Shown piece after piece: positions 45,196 through 53,545 of a DNA stretch of 64,000 nucleotides (within the stretch, counting starts at the first letter, position 1; each line of letters begins with the position of its first letter). The stretch is taken from contig NZ_FOXJ01000008.1 of assembly GCF_900115685.1 (NCBI RefSeq), positions 186,001 through 250,000 of the forward strand. Reading direction: 5' to 3'. The translations under genes and the position numbers were made by a program. Source of the DNA: Variovorax sp. 770b2. Its GTDB lineage: Bacteria > Pseudomonadota > Gammaproteobacteria > Burkholderiales > Burkholderiaceae_C. The notes below the pieces were generated by a model. The model was not told where the DNA came from. It did no database searches and was given only the letters and a program-made list of their open reading frames with translations.

Positions 45196-45329
45196 GATGT
45201 GTATTGCTTTCAACTTGGTGCACGTTGTGGTCAGGCTGGTTCGATGTTTCTGCGTCGTTCCAGCCGCCTGAATTGCCTCAGAAGATCGCGGTCTTGATTC
45301 AGACCGCGACACGCCCTGAGACGCGGCGT

Positions 45330-45515
45330 TCATTTCCTTGGCGCCGGCTCCTTCGCCTGATCGACCACCTTGCCGAGCCACGCCGCGCCCAGGCGCCTCA
45401 GCTTGGCCCAACGGTCGCGCGTCAGGCGGATCGAACCATGCATCGCGCGCACGTCGTCCGGCAACGTCGGCCTGCCCCTTCGCGGGCGTTCCTCGGGTTC
45501 TTTTTTCTTCGTCAT
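45330..45515 (-). CDS. 61-aa basic protein, possible DNA-binding
   Basis: The product is MTKKKEPEERPRRGRPTLPD, then DVRAMHGSIRLTRDRWAKLR and RLGAAWLGKVVDQAKEPAPRK. RRGRPTLP resembles an AT-hook, and the strand-helix pattern GSIRLTRDRWAKLRRLG recalls ribbon-helix-helix proteins. The start at 45515 has GGGAGG with suitable spacing; the Met eight codons earlier (45539) has none. It may regulate itself or the neighbouring 111-aa gene, which is an inference. Confidence 0.6.
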   Translation of the reverse strand: MTKKKEPEERPRRGRPTLPDDVRAMHGSIRLTRDRWAKLRRLGAAWLGKVVDQAKEPAPRK

Positions 45516-45769
45516 CTGTTGCTGTCCTCCCGTCTTCATTAGCGTAGGCGAGGAGGTGCGGGGCGGGGGAATTTCCAGTGAGACGTTTTGCCGCAAAGGG
45601 CTGCCTCAATTGCAAGAACTTCTTGAACTGCGTGGATCGCGTGAATGGCCCTGTCTTGGCGCTGTCCCGGCGCGTGCACAGCGCATGCACGGCGGCCGTT
45701 TTGCATTGCCGTGCGGAGGCGTTAACCTGCCGCAGCTTTTTTCACTTCCAGGGATGGACCTCGCTTCAC

Positions 45770-46291
45770 ATGACTCCTGTCGTCATCTACCCCAGCCGCC
45801 TGCGCGTCAGCCTGATCCTCCTGGGCGCTGCCCTGTTCGTTGCCGGAGGCATCTGGCTGCTGATGAATCCCATCCGGGGCGATGAGGCGATGGGGTGGCT
45901 GGCCGGTTGGGCAAGCATCGTCTTCTTCGGCGCGGTCGCGCTGTTTGCACTGGGCCGGCTCGCATCGAGGAAGCCGGCGATCACGATCGATCGCACCGGC
46001 ATCACCGACAACGCATCGGGGCTGTCCGCCGGTTTCATCCCGTGGTCCGATGTGGTCGATGCGCAGGTCGTCAAGTTCCAGCAGCAGAAGTTTCTCGGCG
46101 TGTCGCTGCGAAACCCGCAGGACTACCTTGCCAAGGCGTCCCCGCTCAAGCGCATGTTGATGAAGGCCAACTCGTCGCTGGTGGGCTTCGTCATCAACAT
46201 CCCGCAGATCTCGCTGCCGGTGCCGCTCGAAGAATTGCTCGGGCACATCGAGCGCTTCAGGCAGGCGGACACGGGTGCGCCCGGGCGGTGA
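45770..46291 (+). CDS. STM3941-like two-helix membrane protein
   Basis: A 173-aa protein starting MTPVVIYPSRLRVSLILLGA. Two transmembrane helices (about 12-32 and 47-67) are followed by a cytoplasmic PH-like domain (ITIDRTGITDNASGLSAGFI, then IPWSDVVDAQVVKFQQQKFL). The layout fits the STM3941 family of unknown function, as far as I remember it. An open frame runs 64 codons further upstream but has no membrane character. The 230 bases before the start hold no other gene. Confidence 0.7.
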   Translation: MTPVVIYPSRLRVSLILLGAALFVAGGIWLLMNPIRGDEAMGWLAGWASIVFFGAVALFALGRLASRKPAITIDRTGITDNASGLSAGFIPWSDVVDAQVVKFQQQKFLGVSLRNPQDYLAKASPLKRMLMKANSSLVGFVINIPQISLPVPLEELLGHIERFRQADTGAPGR

Positions 46292-46374
46292 TGAAGACGA
46301 CGCGCAGGTAAACCTTGGTTCGGGTGCGCGCGCAGGGACATGTCCCGAATTTGCCTCGCGGCACGCGTTGCTCA

Positions 46375-46578
46375 ATGATGGCTGCCATGAAAGAGATCCG
46401 CCTGGGCTGGTCGCTCGACGTCAGCCACCTCAAGCACCAGATCCAGGCGGCCGCGAGCTGGAAGCCCGAGACGGCCGTGCTGCGCCGCGACCTGGAGATC
46501 ATGGTCGAGGTGGGCAACGAGGTTTTCGGCGAAGGCACGCACTGGATCGAGGAGCGGACGGTGCCCGAGCCTCGATGA
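46375..46578 (+). CDS. Unknown 67-aa protein
   Basis: The short product contains MKEIRLGWSLDVSHLKHQIQ, then AAASWKPETAVLRRDLEIMV and EVGNEVFGEGTHWIEERTVP. It has regular helical composition and no membrane segment. Possible starts are 46375, 46378 and 46387; none has a clear ribosome binding site. The stop codon is the first unit of a TGAA repeat. No family is recognised. Confidence 0.5.
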   Translation: MMAAMKEIRLGWSLDVSHLKHQIQAAASWKPETAVLRRDLEIMVEVGNEVFGEGTHWIEERTVPEPR

Positions 46579-46606
46579 ATGAATGAGTGAATGAGTGAAT
46601 GAATGG
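46576..46606. repeat. TGAA/TGAG tetranucleotide repeat at a stop codon
   Basis: Seven units (TGAA, TGAA, TGAG, TGAA, TGAG, TGAA, TGAA) begin exactly at the TGA stop of the 67-aa gene. A four-base period containing TGA puts a stop codon in all three forward frames. Confidence 0.9.
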
Positions 46607-46617
46607 TGCTGCCGGGC

Positions 46618-47802
46618 TCAGGCCTGCAGCTCCGGGAAGCGCCCCTGTGCCTTGTCTTCCCTGCGGGCGATGACCGCATGCGTCGCCTCCGCCAGCACGA
46701 GCGCCGCCAGGATCATGGCCGCGCCGATCAGGCTGAGGTAATGCCTGTCGATGAACAGCAGCACGAGCCCGCCCAGCATGCTCGAGCAGGCGAGGCCGCC
46801 GTAGGTGGCCGTGTTGTTCAAGGCCAGCAGCAGCGGGGCCACCTTGGGTGCGATCTTCACCAGCCGATGCTGCTGCGGCACGATGACGGCCCAGCCGCAG
46901 AAGCCCCAGAGCACCAGCGAGACGACCGTGCCCGCCATGGATGCCGAAGCCCACGGCAGCGCGCAGAACACGGCGATGGCGATGGCCAGGGATGCATTCA
47001 TCACGCTGCGGCTCCCGAAGCGGTCCACGAGCCGGCCGGCGAACAGGTTCCCCACGGTGGCCGACACGCCCCACACCAGCAGCACGGCCGCGAGGGTTCG
47101 CTCGCTGCCGCCCGTCGCGCGGTCCAGCACGAGGCCCGCATAGGTGTAGACCATCAGCAACCCGCCGTTGGCGAACACGTTGGTCAGCAGTGCCAGCGCA
47201 ACGCGCGCGTCGCCGATCGGCGCGAAGCGCTCCCTGAGGCTGATGCGCTCGGGTGGGCGCACCGCGTTCAGCAGCCACCACACGGCGAGCATCGCGACGA
47301 GCCCGAGGGCTGCCACGAACCACAGCGTCATTCGCCAGCCGCCCAGCCCGCCGATGAACGTGCCAAGGGGTGACCCGAGCGCCGTCGCGCCCGCGAGGCC
47401 CGCGGTCACGATCGACAGCGCGTAGCCCCTGCGCCCGGGCGGCGCGATGGCGGACGCGACGCCGAGCGCCGTCGGCGAGAACATCGCCGCGCCCAGGCCC
47501 GCCAGCGCGCGGCTGAGCAGCACCGTGTGCAGGTCGGTGGCCATCGCGGTGATGGCATTGCCCACCACGAAGATGCCGAGCGCGACGACCAGCATCGGCT
47601 TGCGCGGCCATCCGCCGCCCACCGCGGCCATCACCGGCGCGAGGACGGCGAACGACAGCGCATACACGGCCACCATCTGGCCGGCCAGGCTGACGGAGGT
47701 TCCGAGCGAAGAGGCCACGCTGGGCAGGATGCCGGCAACGACGAAGTTGTCGGTGCCCATGGCGAACATGCCTAGGGCCAGAACGATCAATCGAGGATCC
47801 AT
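46618..47802 (-). CDS. MFS drug/metabolite exporter
   Basis: A 394-aa 12-helix major facilitator protein of the DHA1 type. It opens DPRLIVLALGMFAMGTDNFV and AGILPSVASSLGTSVSLAGQ, then continues YALSFAVLAPVMAAVGGGWP and LLSRALAGLGAAMFSPTALG (the motif C-like antiporter region is GSPLGTFIGGLGGWR). It probably exports a small hydrophobic or sugar-like compound. It is divergent from a nitroreductase gene, with near-identical inverted repeats in the 311-base region between, so the two are probably co-regulated. A start 17 codons upstream is possible, but the ATG at 47802 opens the first membrane helix. Confidence 0.87.
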   Translation of the reverse strand: MDPRLIVLALGMFAMGTDNFVVAGILPSVASSLGTSVSLAGQMVAVYALSFAVLAPVMAAVGGGWPRKPMLVVALGIFVVGNAITAMATDLHTVLLSRALAGLGAAMFSPTALGVASAIAPPGRRGYALSIVTAGLAGATALGSPLGTFIGGLGGWRMTLWFVAALGLVAMLAVWWLLNAVRPPERISLRERFAPIGDARVALALLTNVFANGGLLMVYTYAGLVLDRATGGSERTLAAVLLVWGVSATVGNLFAGRLVDRFGSRSVMNASLAIAIAVFCALPWASASMAGTVVSLVLWGFCGWAVIVPQQHRLVKIAPKVAPLLLALNNTATYGGLACSSMLGGLVLLFIDRHYLSLIGAAMILAALVLAEATHAVIARREDKAQGRFPELQA

Positions 47803-48113
47803 GATCTTGTGCAAATGCAGAGGGATGGCGTGCCGTTCGGAAAACGTGTCCATGCCATCGCGGGCCAAATCGCGATGTTCGGCGCACGACGAATGAAATG
47901 GAACTGATGGTTCTTCAAGAGGAAAGTGCAGGCCATGCACTTTCCCTCTGCCCGGCGTCTATGGGCGGGCGTTTCGTCGCCGTCCGCTGTGCACGTTGCG
48001 CATCCAAATGCTCTTGAACGGCATGCAATATGGAACTGCAAAACCATCAGTTCCGTTCATTGCATGCCTCGCCCATGATCGCCCCCTGTCATTCAGCAGC
48101 AGGAGACGAAACC
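47803..48113. promoter_or_regulatory. Divergent control region with two related operator-like sites
   Basis: This 311-base region between the MFS and nitroreductase genes holds no gene of its own. Site 1 is 47892-47912 (aatgaaatggaactgatggt + t). Site 2 is 48042-48061, whose reverse complement aatgaacggaactgatggtt is nearly the same. Site 2 lies inside a larger dyad at 48021-48067: GCATGCAAT, GGAACTG, nine bases, CAGTTCC, ATTGCATGC. A regulator acting on both promoters is the likely reader; its gene is not in the window. Confidence 0.7.
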
Positions 48114-48857
48114 ATGACGGCCGATACCCTCATCGAAGCACCGGACGTGGCCCAGCCGGCCACCGGATGGTCCCAGGAGGCGATCGCGCGATGCGTGGCC
48201 ACCGTCGTGCGCTCGCGCCGGGCGACGCGCGCCTTCAAGGCGCAGCCGCTGGGCCGCGCGCTCGTGGAAGAAATCCTGGCGGATGCGGCGTGCGCACCGA
48301 GCGGCGCCAACATCCAGCCCTGGCGCGTGTATGTGGTCAGCGGCGCGGTCAAGAACGAACTGACCGACGCGCTGGTCGCCGCGTCCCGCGCCGGCACCGC
48401 ACCCGCGCCCGAGCACTTCCCCGAGCCCTTGCCGGACACCTACCGCGCAAGGCTCGCGGACTTCGGCGCGCGCTACTACGCATCGCTCGGCATCGAGCGC
48501 CACGACACGCCCGCGCGCACGCGCCAGACCGAGCGCAACTACGCGTTCTTCGGCGCGCCGGTGGGCCTCGTCTTCAGCATCGACCGCCGGTTGAAGGCGC
48601 ACAGCTGGATCGACCTGGGCCTCTTCGCGCAGAGCGTGATGATCGCCGCGAAGGCGCGCGGCATCGACACCTGCCCGCAGGTCGCGTTCGCGCAGTTCCA
48701 CGAGCCGATCGCGGCGCACCTGCAGATGCCGGCGGATGAAGTGACTGCCTTCGGCATGTCGATGGGATACGGCGACCCGGAGGCCGAGGTGAATCGGGCG
48801 AGGATGCCGCGCGAGCGGGTGCAGGACTTCGCGCGGCTCCTGGGGTTTGGGGACTGA
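48114..48857 (+). CDS. Nitroreductase family protein
   Basis: A 247-aa FMN-dependent oxidoreductase. VVRSRRATRAFKAQPL is the N-terminal FMN phosphate motif, then ADAACAPSGANIQPWRVYVV, and the C-terminal FGMSMGYGDPEAEVNRARMP. It reduces nitroaromatics, quinones or related electrophiles using NAD(P)H. The start has AGGAGA 7 bases upstream. A partner exporter is divergently encoded, which suggests a response to a redox-active or aromatic compound. Confidence 0.88.
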   Translation: MTADTLIEAPDVAQPATGWSQEAIARCVATVVRSRRATRAFKAQPLGRALVEEILADAACAPSGANIQPWRVYVVSGAVKNELTDALVAASRAGTAPAPEHFPEPLPDTYRARLADFGARYYASLGIERHDTPARTRQTERNYAFFGAPVGLVFSIDRRLKAHSWIDLGLFAQSVMIAAKARGIDTCPQVAFAQFHEPIAAHLQMPADEVTAFGMSMGYGDPEAEVNRARMPRERVQDFARLLGFGD

Positions 48858-48994
48858 ATACGGCCATGGGCCGGCGCCTCGGCTGCCACCGGATCGCCCC
48901 GGCCGGCATCAGGGCCATCGGCGCTGTGTACGGGGGCGCCACGCAGAGCCGCCCCGCGGTCCGATGAAACCTGGCTGCTCTATCCGCTGGCTGG

Positions 48995-49069
48995 TGGTGC
49001 CTTCGACAGGAATCGAACCTGTATCTGAGTCTTAGGAGGACCCCGTTCTATCCATTGAACTACGAAGAC
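48995..49069 (-). tRNA. tRNA-Arg (anticodon CCU)
   Basis: The 75-base gene read leftward folds as a cloverleaf. The acceptor arm pairs GTCTTCG with CGAAGGC (one G-U pair). The D arm is GTTCAATGGATAGAAC, the anticodon loop is CTCCTAA with anticodon CCT, and the T arm contains CAGGTTCGATTCCTG. The 3' CCA is encoded. It reads AGG codons, rare in this GC-rich genome. Confidence 0.97.
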
Positions 49070-49210
49070 GACGGGCGCGATGGGCTCGGTGCCCGGCCGG
49101 CGAGGGTTTGCCGGTGCGCGCCGCGATTTTATAGGGTTCCTGCCGCCGCTTCGCTGCACTGCAAAAAACCGGCCAGCGCGGGCTAACCCCCATACGAAAT
49201 CTCCGAGAAG

Positions 49211-49224
49211 TTGACCTCGGTCAA
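49211..49224. promoter_or_regulatory. Crp/Fnr-type palindrome before tctC
   Basis: TTGACCTCGGTCAA is a perfect 14-bp palindrome in its arms (TTGACC/GGTCAA). It is the exact reverse complement of the site at 54328-54341 before oxc. It ends 99 bases before the tctC start. A further GTCAA-G-TTGAC arrangement (49220-49230) overlaps its right side. Confidence 0.8.
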
Positions 49225-49323
49225 GTTGACGCAGAACGCCTGCGCGCAACATCCGCCCTGTTCGTATCTCCGCTCAGATCCAACAATAACAAAGGGCGCA
49301 CCCTACACCGACTGGAGACAAAC

Positions 49324-50352
49324 ATGACGATGAAGAACATCGCTTCGCACGCCCGCAGCTGGCCTGCGAAAGCCATTGGCGCGGCCGTCCTGGCACTGGC
49401 CGCAGCCACTCCCGCCTTCGCCTGGGAACCCACCAAACCCGTGGAGTTCGTGATCCCCGCCGGCACCGGCGGCGGCGCCGACCAGATGGGGCGGCTGCTG
49501 CAGGGCATCGTCATCAAGTACAAGCTCATGAAAGAGCCGCTCATCGTGGTCAACAAGTCCGGCGGCGCGGGCGCCGAGGGCTTCCTGGCGGTGAAGGAGG
49601 CCAAGGGCGATCCGCACAAGATCATCATCTCGCTGTCGAACCTGTTCACCACGCCCATGGCCACCGGCGTGCCCTTCAACTGGAAGGACATGACGCCCGT
49701 CGCGATGCTGGCGCTGGACCAGTTCGTGCTGTGGACCAACGTCGAGGCGCCCTACAAGACCGCCGGCGAATACATCGCCGCCACCAAGGCCGCGGGTCCC
49801 AACAAGTTCAAGATGGCCGGCACCGGCTCCAAGCAGGAAGACCAGATCATCACCGTGGCGCTGGAGAAAGCCACCGGCACCAAGTTCATCTACGTGCCCT
49901 TCAAGGGCGGCGGCGAAGTGGCGGTGCAACTGGTGGGCGGCCACGTGAATTCCACCGTCAACAACCCGATCGAGGCGGTCGCGCAATGGCGCGCCGGCAA
50001 GCTGCGCGCGCTGTGCGTGTTCGACGACGAGCGCATGCCCTTCAAGGCGAAGGTGACCGACACGCAATCGTGGAACGACGTGCCCACCTGCAAGGAAGCG
50101 GGCGTGCCCACCAAGTACACGATGCTGCGCGGCATCTTCATGCCCGCCGGCGTCACGCCCGAGCAGTTGAAGTTCTACACGGACCTGCTCACCAAGGTGG
50201 CCGCCACGCCGGAGTGGAAGGAATACATGGAGAAGGGTGCCTTCAACCCGACCTTCATGACCGGCAAGCCCTTCGCCGACTGGCTCACCACCGCCGAGGC
50301 GACGCACCGCACGCTGATGTCCGACGCGGGCTTCCTGGCCAGCAACAAGTAA
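49324..50352 (+). CDS. tctC: Tripartite tricarboxylate transporter substrate-binding protein (TctC-like)
   Basis: A 342-aa periplasmic binding protein of the Bug/TctC family. The signal peptide is residues 1-33 (cleavage at PAFA-W). The mature opening WEPTKPVEFVIPAGTGGGAD carries the ligand-loop Gly-rich motif. Other segments are FIYVPFKGGGEVAVQLVGGH and VPTKYTMLRGIFMPAGVTPE. It should catch a carboxylate in the periplasm. The nearby oxalate genes and the shared operator suggest oxalate or a related dicarboxylate, which is an inference. It is the first gene of a tctC-B-A operon. Confidence 0.9.
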   Translation: MTMKNIASHARSWPAKAIGAAVLALAAATPAFAWEPTKPVEFVIPAGTGGGADQMGRLLQGIVIKYKLMKEPLIVVNKSGGAGAEGFLAVKEAKGDPHKIIISLSNLFTTPMATGVPFNWKDMTPVAMLALDQFVLWTNVEAPYKTAGEYIAATKAAGPNKFKMAGTGSKQEDQIITVALEKATGTKFIYVPFKGGGEVAVQLVGGHVNSTVNNPIEAVAQWRAGKLRALCVFDDERMPFKAKVTDTQSWNDVPTCKEAGVPTKYTMLRGIFMPAGVTPEQLKFYTDLLTKVAATPEWKEYMEKGAFNPTFMTGKPFADWLTTAEATHRTLMSDAGFLASNK

Positions 50353-50383
50353 CACGACCCGCAGCCGATCGACCGATCGACCA

Positions 50384-50443
50384 CCGTTCGGGCTGAGCTC
50401 GTCGAAGCCTTGCGCAGCGCTTCGACAGGCTCAGCGTGAACGG
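50384..50443. repeat. Long inverted repeat after tctC
   Basis: The arms ccgttcgggctgagc and gctcagcgtgaacgg, with internal GTCGAAGC and GCTTCGAC, form a near-perfect hairpin. The gggctgag...tcgaagc / gcttcgacaggctcag motif is a known kind of dispersed bacterial palindrome in this group. It may protect the tctC mRNA end and lower expression of tctB-tctA relative to the binding protein. Confidence 0.8.
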
Positions 50444-50507
50444 ATTGGGGTCTATCAGCCGGAACGGGTTGGGTCTATCAGCCGAAACGGGTTCCGGTTC
50501 GTCAGCG
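50439..50507. repeat. Tandem repeat, three units of 22-24 bp
   Basis: The units start aacgg-TTGGGG-TCTATCAGCCG. They lie at 50439-50462, 50463-50485 and 50486-50507, the last more diverged. They follow directly on the inverted repeat and share its final aacgg, so they may have grown from its right end. Confidence 0.8.
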
Positions 50508-50557
50508 TGCGTCGAGCACCGCGCTGTCTTCCTTCTTACAAACATGACGGGGGCTCC

Positions 50558-51079
50558 ATGGAGCACGAAGAAATTTCCGATGGGGCGGCGCGTTCGGGCG
50601 TCGCCACCTACGTGGTCGAGGCGGTGGTGGCGGCGCTGCTGCTGGTCATCGGACTGGTGGTGGTGTTCGAGGCCCGCAAGCTGGGCGCGGGCTGGACGAG
50701 CGATGGGCCGGGGTCGGGCTACTTCCCGTTCTTCATCGGCGTGATCATCACGATCTCGGGCGCGGGCATCCTGTACCAGGCACTGCTCGGCAAGAACCGC
50801 AACACCGAGGTGTTCGTGGATTCGGTGCAGCTGAAGCGCGTGCTCTCGGTGCTGGTGCCGGCCACCGTGTACGTGCTGTGCATCACCTTCGTGGGGCTGT
50901 ATGTCGCATCGGCGGTCTACATCGCGCTCTTCATGATCGTGCTGGGCAAGTACTCGTGGGTGAAGAGCGTCGTCGCGGCGCTCGCGGTCAACACGGTCTT
51001 CTTCTGCATGTTCGAGGTGTGGTTCAAGGTGCCGCTTTTCAAAGGCGCGCTCGACCCCCTCAGGTTCCTCGGCTACTGA
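50558..51079 (+). CDS. tctB: Tripartite tricarboxylate transporter small membrane subunit (TctB-like)
   Basis: A 173-aa protein with four transmembrane helices: about 18-37, 54-72, 94-118 and 127-150. GPGSGYFPFFIGVIITISGA is the family hallmark at the second helix. It pairs with TctA as the membrane part of a sodium- or proton-driven importer. A 205-base gap with repeats separates it from tctC. tctA begins 19 bases after its stop. Confidence 0.88.
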   Translation: MEHEEISDGAARSGVATYVVEAVVAALLLVIGLVVVFEARKLGAGWTSDGPGSGYFPFFIGVIITISGAGILYQALLGKNRNTEVFVDSVQLKRVLSVLVPATVYVLCITFVGLYVASAVYIALFMIVLGKYSWVKSVVAALAVNTVFFCMFEVWFKVPLFKGALDPLRFLGY

Positions 51080-51098
51080 ACTCACGGAGCACAGCGAA

Positions 51099-52631
51099 AT
51101 GGACGAAATCAGCGCCCTGATGCAGGGCTTTGCAGTGATCCTGACCCCGATGAACATCGCGCTGATGTTCGTGGGGATCATTCTTGGCGTGCTCATCGGC
51201 GTGCTGCCGGGGCTGGGCGGCGCCAACGGGGTGGCGATCCTGCTGCCCCTCACGTTCACGATGTCGCCGACCTCGGCCATCATCATGTTGTCGTGCATCT
51301 ACTGGGGTGCGTTGTTCGGCGGGGCCATCACCTCGATCCTGTTCAACATCCCCGGCGAACCGTGGTCGGTGGCCACCACCTTCGACGGCTATCCGATGGC
51401 CCAGCAGGGCAATGCGGGCGCGGCGCTCACCACGGCCTTCACCTCGTCGTTCGTGGGCGCGTTCATCGCGGTGGTGATGATCACCTTCCTCGCGCCGCTG
51501 GTGGCCAAGTTCGCGCTCAAGTTCGGCTCGCCCGAATTCTTTGCGGTGTACCTGCTGACCTTTTGCAGCTTCGTGGGCATGGGGAAAGGCTCGCCCTTCA
51601 AGATCCTCGCGTCGATGGCGCTGGGCTTCGCGCTCGCCTCGGTCGGCATGGACACGGTCACGGGCCAATTGCGCCTGACCTTCGGCCAGCCCGAGCTGAT
51701 GCGCGGCTTTGACTTCCTGATCGCGGTGATCGGTCTCTTCGGCATCGGCGAAATCCTGCTGTCGATGGAAGAGGGCCTGAAGTTCTCCGGCAAGAGCGCC
51801 AAGATCGACCCCAAGGTCGTGCTGCAGACGTGGAAGCAACTGCCGCAGTATTGGGTCACCTCGCTGCGCAGCTCGCTCATCGGCATCTGGATGGGCATCA
51901 CGCCCGGCGGCGCCACACCGGCTTCGTTCATGGCCTACGGCCTCGCGAAGAAGATGTCCAAGAAGGGCTCCAAGTTCGGCACCGGCCAGATGGAAGGCGT
52001 CGTCGCCCCCGAGACCGCGGCGCACGCCGCGGGCACCAGCGCGTTGCTGCCGATGCTGGCCCTCGGCATCCCCGGTTCGCCGACGGCCGCGGTGCTGCTG
52101 GGCGGCCTCTTGATCTGGGGCCTGCAGCCCGGGCCGCTGCTGTTCACCGAGCAGAAGGACTTCGTCTGGGGCCTCATCGCCAGCATGTACCTGGGCAACA
52201 TCGTGGGCCTGATCGTGGTGCTGAGCACGGTGCCTCTCTTCGCCTCGATCCTGCGCATTCCGTTCTCGATCATCGCGCCGGTGATCATCGTGATCTGCGC
52301 CATCGGTGCCTACACCGTGCACAACGCGATGCTCGACATCTGGTTCATGCTCGGCTTCGGCGTCATCGGCTACCTGTTCAAGAAGCTCGACTTCCCGCTC
52401 GCGCCGCTGGTGCTCGCACTGGTGCTCGGGGACAAGGCCGAAGACTCGTTCCGCCAGGCGATGCTGGTCTCGCAAGGCGACGTGATGATCATGTTCTCCA
52501 ACCCGCTGGTGGGCGGCATCACGACGCTGGCCCTGGTGCTGTTGTTCTGGCCGCTGATCTCCAAGGCCATCGCCTTCATCAAGCCGCCCAAGAAGCCCGA
52601 CGAGTTCGCCGTCGAGCGTCCGGTGGATTGA
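51099..52631 (+). CDS. tctA: Tripartite tricarboxylate transporter large membrane subunit (TctA-like)
   Basis: A 510-aa protein with about 12 membrane helices. The family signatures are GVLIGVLPGLGGANGVAILL near residue 30, FGGAITSILFNIPGEPWSVA and, in the second half, GLPMLALGIPGSPTAAVLLG-type sequence (LALGIPGSPTAAVLLGGLLI). The two inverted halves with conserved GxPGxP loops form the transport path. With TctB and TctC it makes the importer proposed for the oxalate locus. Confidence 0.93.
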   Translation: MDEISALMQGFAVILTPMNIALMFVGIILGVLIGVLPGLGGANGVAILLPLTFTMSPTSAIIMLSCIYWGALFGGAITSILFNIPGEPWSVATTFDGYPMAQQGNAGAALTTAFTSSFVGAFIAVVMITFLAPLVAKFALKFGSPEFFAVYLLTFCSFVGMGKGSPFKILASMALGFALASVGMDTVTGQLRLTFGQPELMRGFDFLIAVIGLFGIGEILLSMEEGLKFSGKSAKIDPKVVLQTWKQLPQYWVTSLRSSLIGIWMGITPGGATPASFMAYGLAKKMSKKGSKFGTGQMEGVVAPETAAHAAGTSALLPMLALGIPGSPTAAVLLGGLLIWGLQPGPLLFTEQKDFVWGLIASMYLGNIVGLIVVLSTVPLFASILRIPFSIIAPVIIVICAIGAYTVHNAMLDIWFMLGFGVIGYLFKKLDFPLAPLVLALVLGDKAEDSFRQAMLVSQGDVMIMFSNPLVGGITTLALVLLFWPLISKAIAFIKPPKKPDEFAVERPVD

Positions 52632-52659
52632 GCCAGAAGCAAAAACAAGGAGCACGCAC

Positions 52660-53496
52660 ATGCCAGTCATCGCACTGACCCAGGAGATGGGTTCCCTCGC
52701 CAAGGACGTGTCGGTCAAGCTCGCGGAAACGCTCTCGCTTGCCGTGATGCGCCACGAAGTCATCGACCACGTGGCCGAGAAGATGCAGGTCTCCAAGAGC
52801 CTCATCGGCCGCCTGCGCGGCGGCAAGGCGGGCCTCCTGGAGCGCCTGAAGACCGACCAGCGCAGCGTCGCGCTCTACACGGCGGACGAGCTCTTCGCGC
52901 TGGCCGACCGCGGCAACGTGGTGCTGCGCGGCTGGGGCGCAACGTGCCTCTTGCGGCCCGTGCCGCACGTGGTGTGCGTGCGCATCACGCGCTCGCTCGA
53001 CAAGCGCGTCGAGTGGCTGATGGGCGACCTGGAAACCGACGACGCCGCGTTCGCCGAAGCCGAGATCCGCCGCAGCGACCAGGCGCACGCGGCGCGCATG
53101 CATGCGCAGTTCGGCGTGACCTGGGGCGACCCGGTGCTCTACGACCTGGTGCTCAACACCGACCGCGTGACGGTCGACAGCTGCGTCGAGCAGATCAGCC
53201 AGCTGGTGGCGCGGCCCGAGTTCGCGGAGACGCCCGAGTCGCGCACGCTGCTCAAGAACATGGCGCTGCAGGCGCGCGTGAAGGCGGCGTTGAAGGAAGA
53301 GACCGAGACCAGCGACATCCGCGTGACGGTCGATGCGAACCAGGGGGAGGTGATCCTGCGCGGCATCGTCCTCAACTCCGAAGAGCGCGCGCAGACCGAA
53401 GCGGTTGCGGCCGCGGTGACTGGCGTGACCGGTGTGCACAACCAGCTGCGCCTGATGGCCACTTCCCGCCGTTTCGCATCAGCCAAGCAAACCTGA
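52660..53496 (+). CDS. Cytidylate-kinase-like protein fused to a BON domain
   Basis: A 278-aa protein. Residues 1-190 follow the cytidylate-kinase-like fold (VIALTQEMGSLAKDVSVKLA at the start, with VIDHVAEKM and VVCVRITRSLDKR). The family P-loop, normally REFGSGGRE or similar, reads QEMGSLAKD here, so nucleotide binding is doubtful. Residues 205-270 form a BON domain (IRVTVDANQGEVILRGIVLN), which usually binds membranes or ligands. The gene follows tctA by 28 bases and is probably part of the transporter operon. A sensory or scaffold role is inferred. Confidence 0.75.
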   Translation: MPVIALTQEMGSLAKDVSVKLAETLSLAVMRHEVIDHVAEKMQVSKSLIGRLRGGKAGLLERLKTDQRSVALYTADELFALADRGNVVLRGWGATCLLRPVPHVVCVRITRSLDKRVEWLMGDLETDDAAFAEAEIRRSDQAHAARMHAQFGVTWGDPVLYDLVLNTDRVTVDSCVEQISQLVARPEFAETPESRTLLKNMALQARVKAALKEETETSDIRVTVDANQGEVILRGIVLNSEERAQTEAVAAAVTGVTGVHNQLRLMATSRRFASAKQT

Positions 53497-53545
53497 CTTC
53501 ATAGCAGCCGCGACAAACCAGCGGCGTGCCCCAGTGCGCAGGCAT

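Noticed and set aside
44666..45271. Rightward 201-codon frame between 44.7 and 45.3 kb
   Set aside because: It crosses a terminator and the TCAT repeat, overlaps a better leftward gene and has no ribosome binding site.
48858..49323. tRNA-Arg as the attachment site of a genomic island
   Set aside because: No integrase gene and no duplicated tRNA 3' end was seen on either side, although the region left of it looks accessory.
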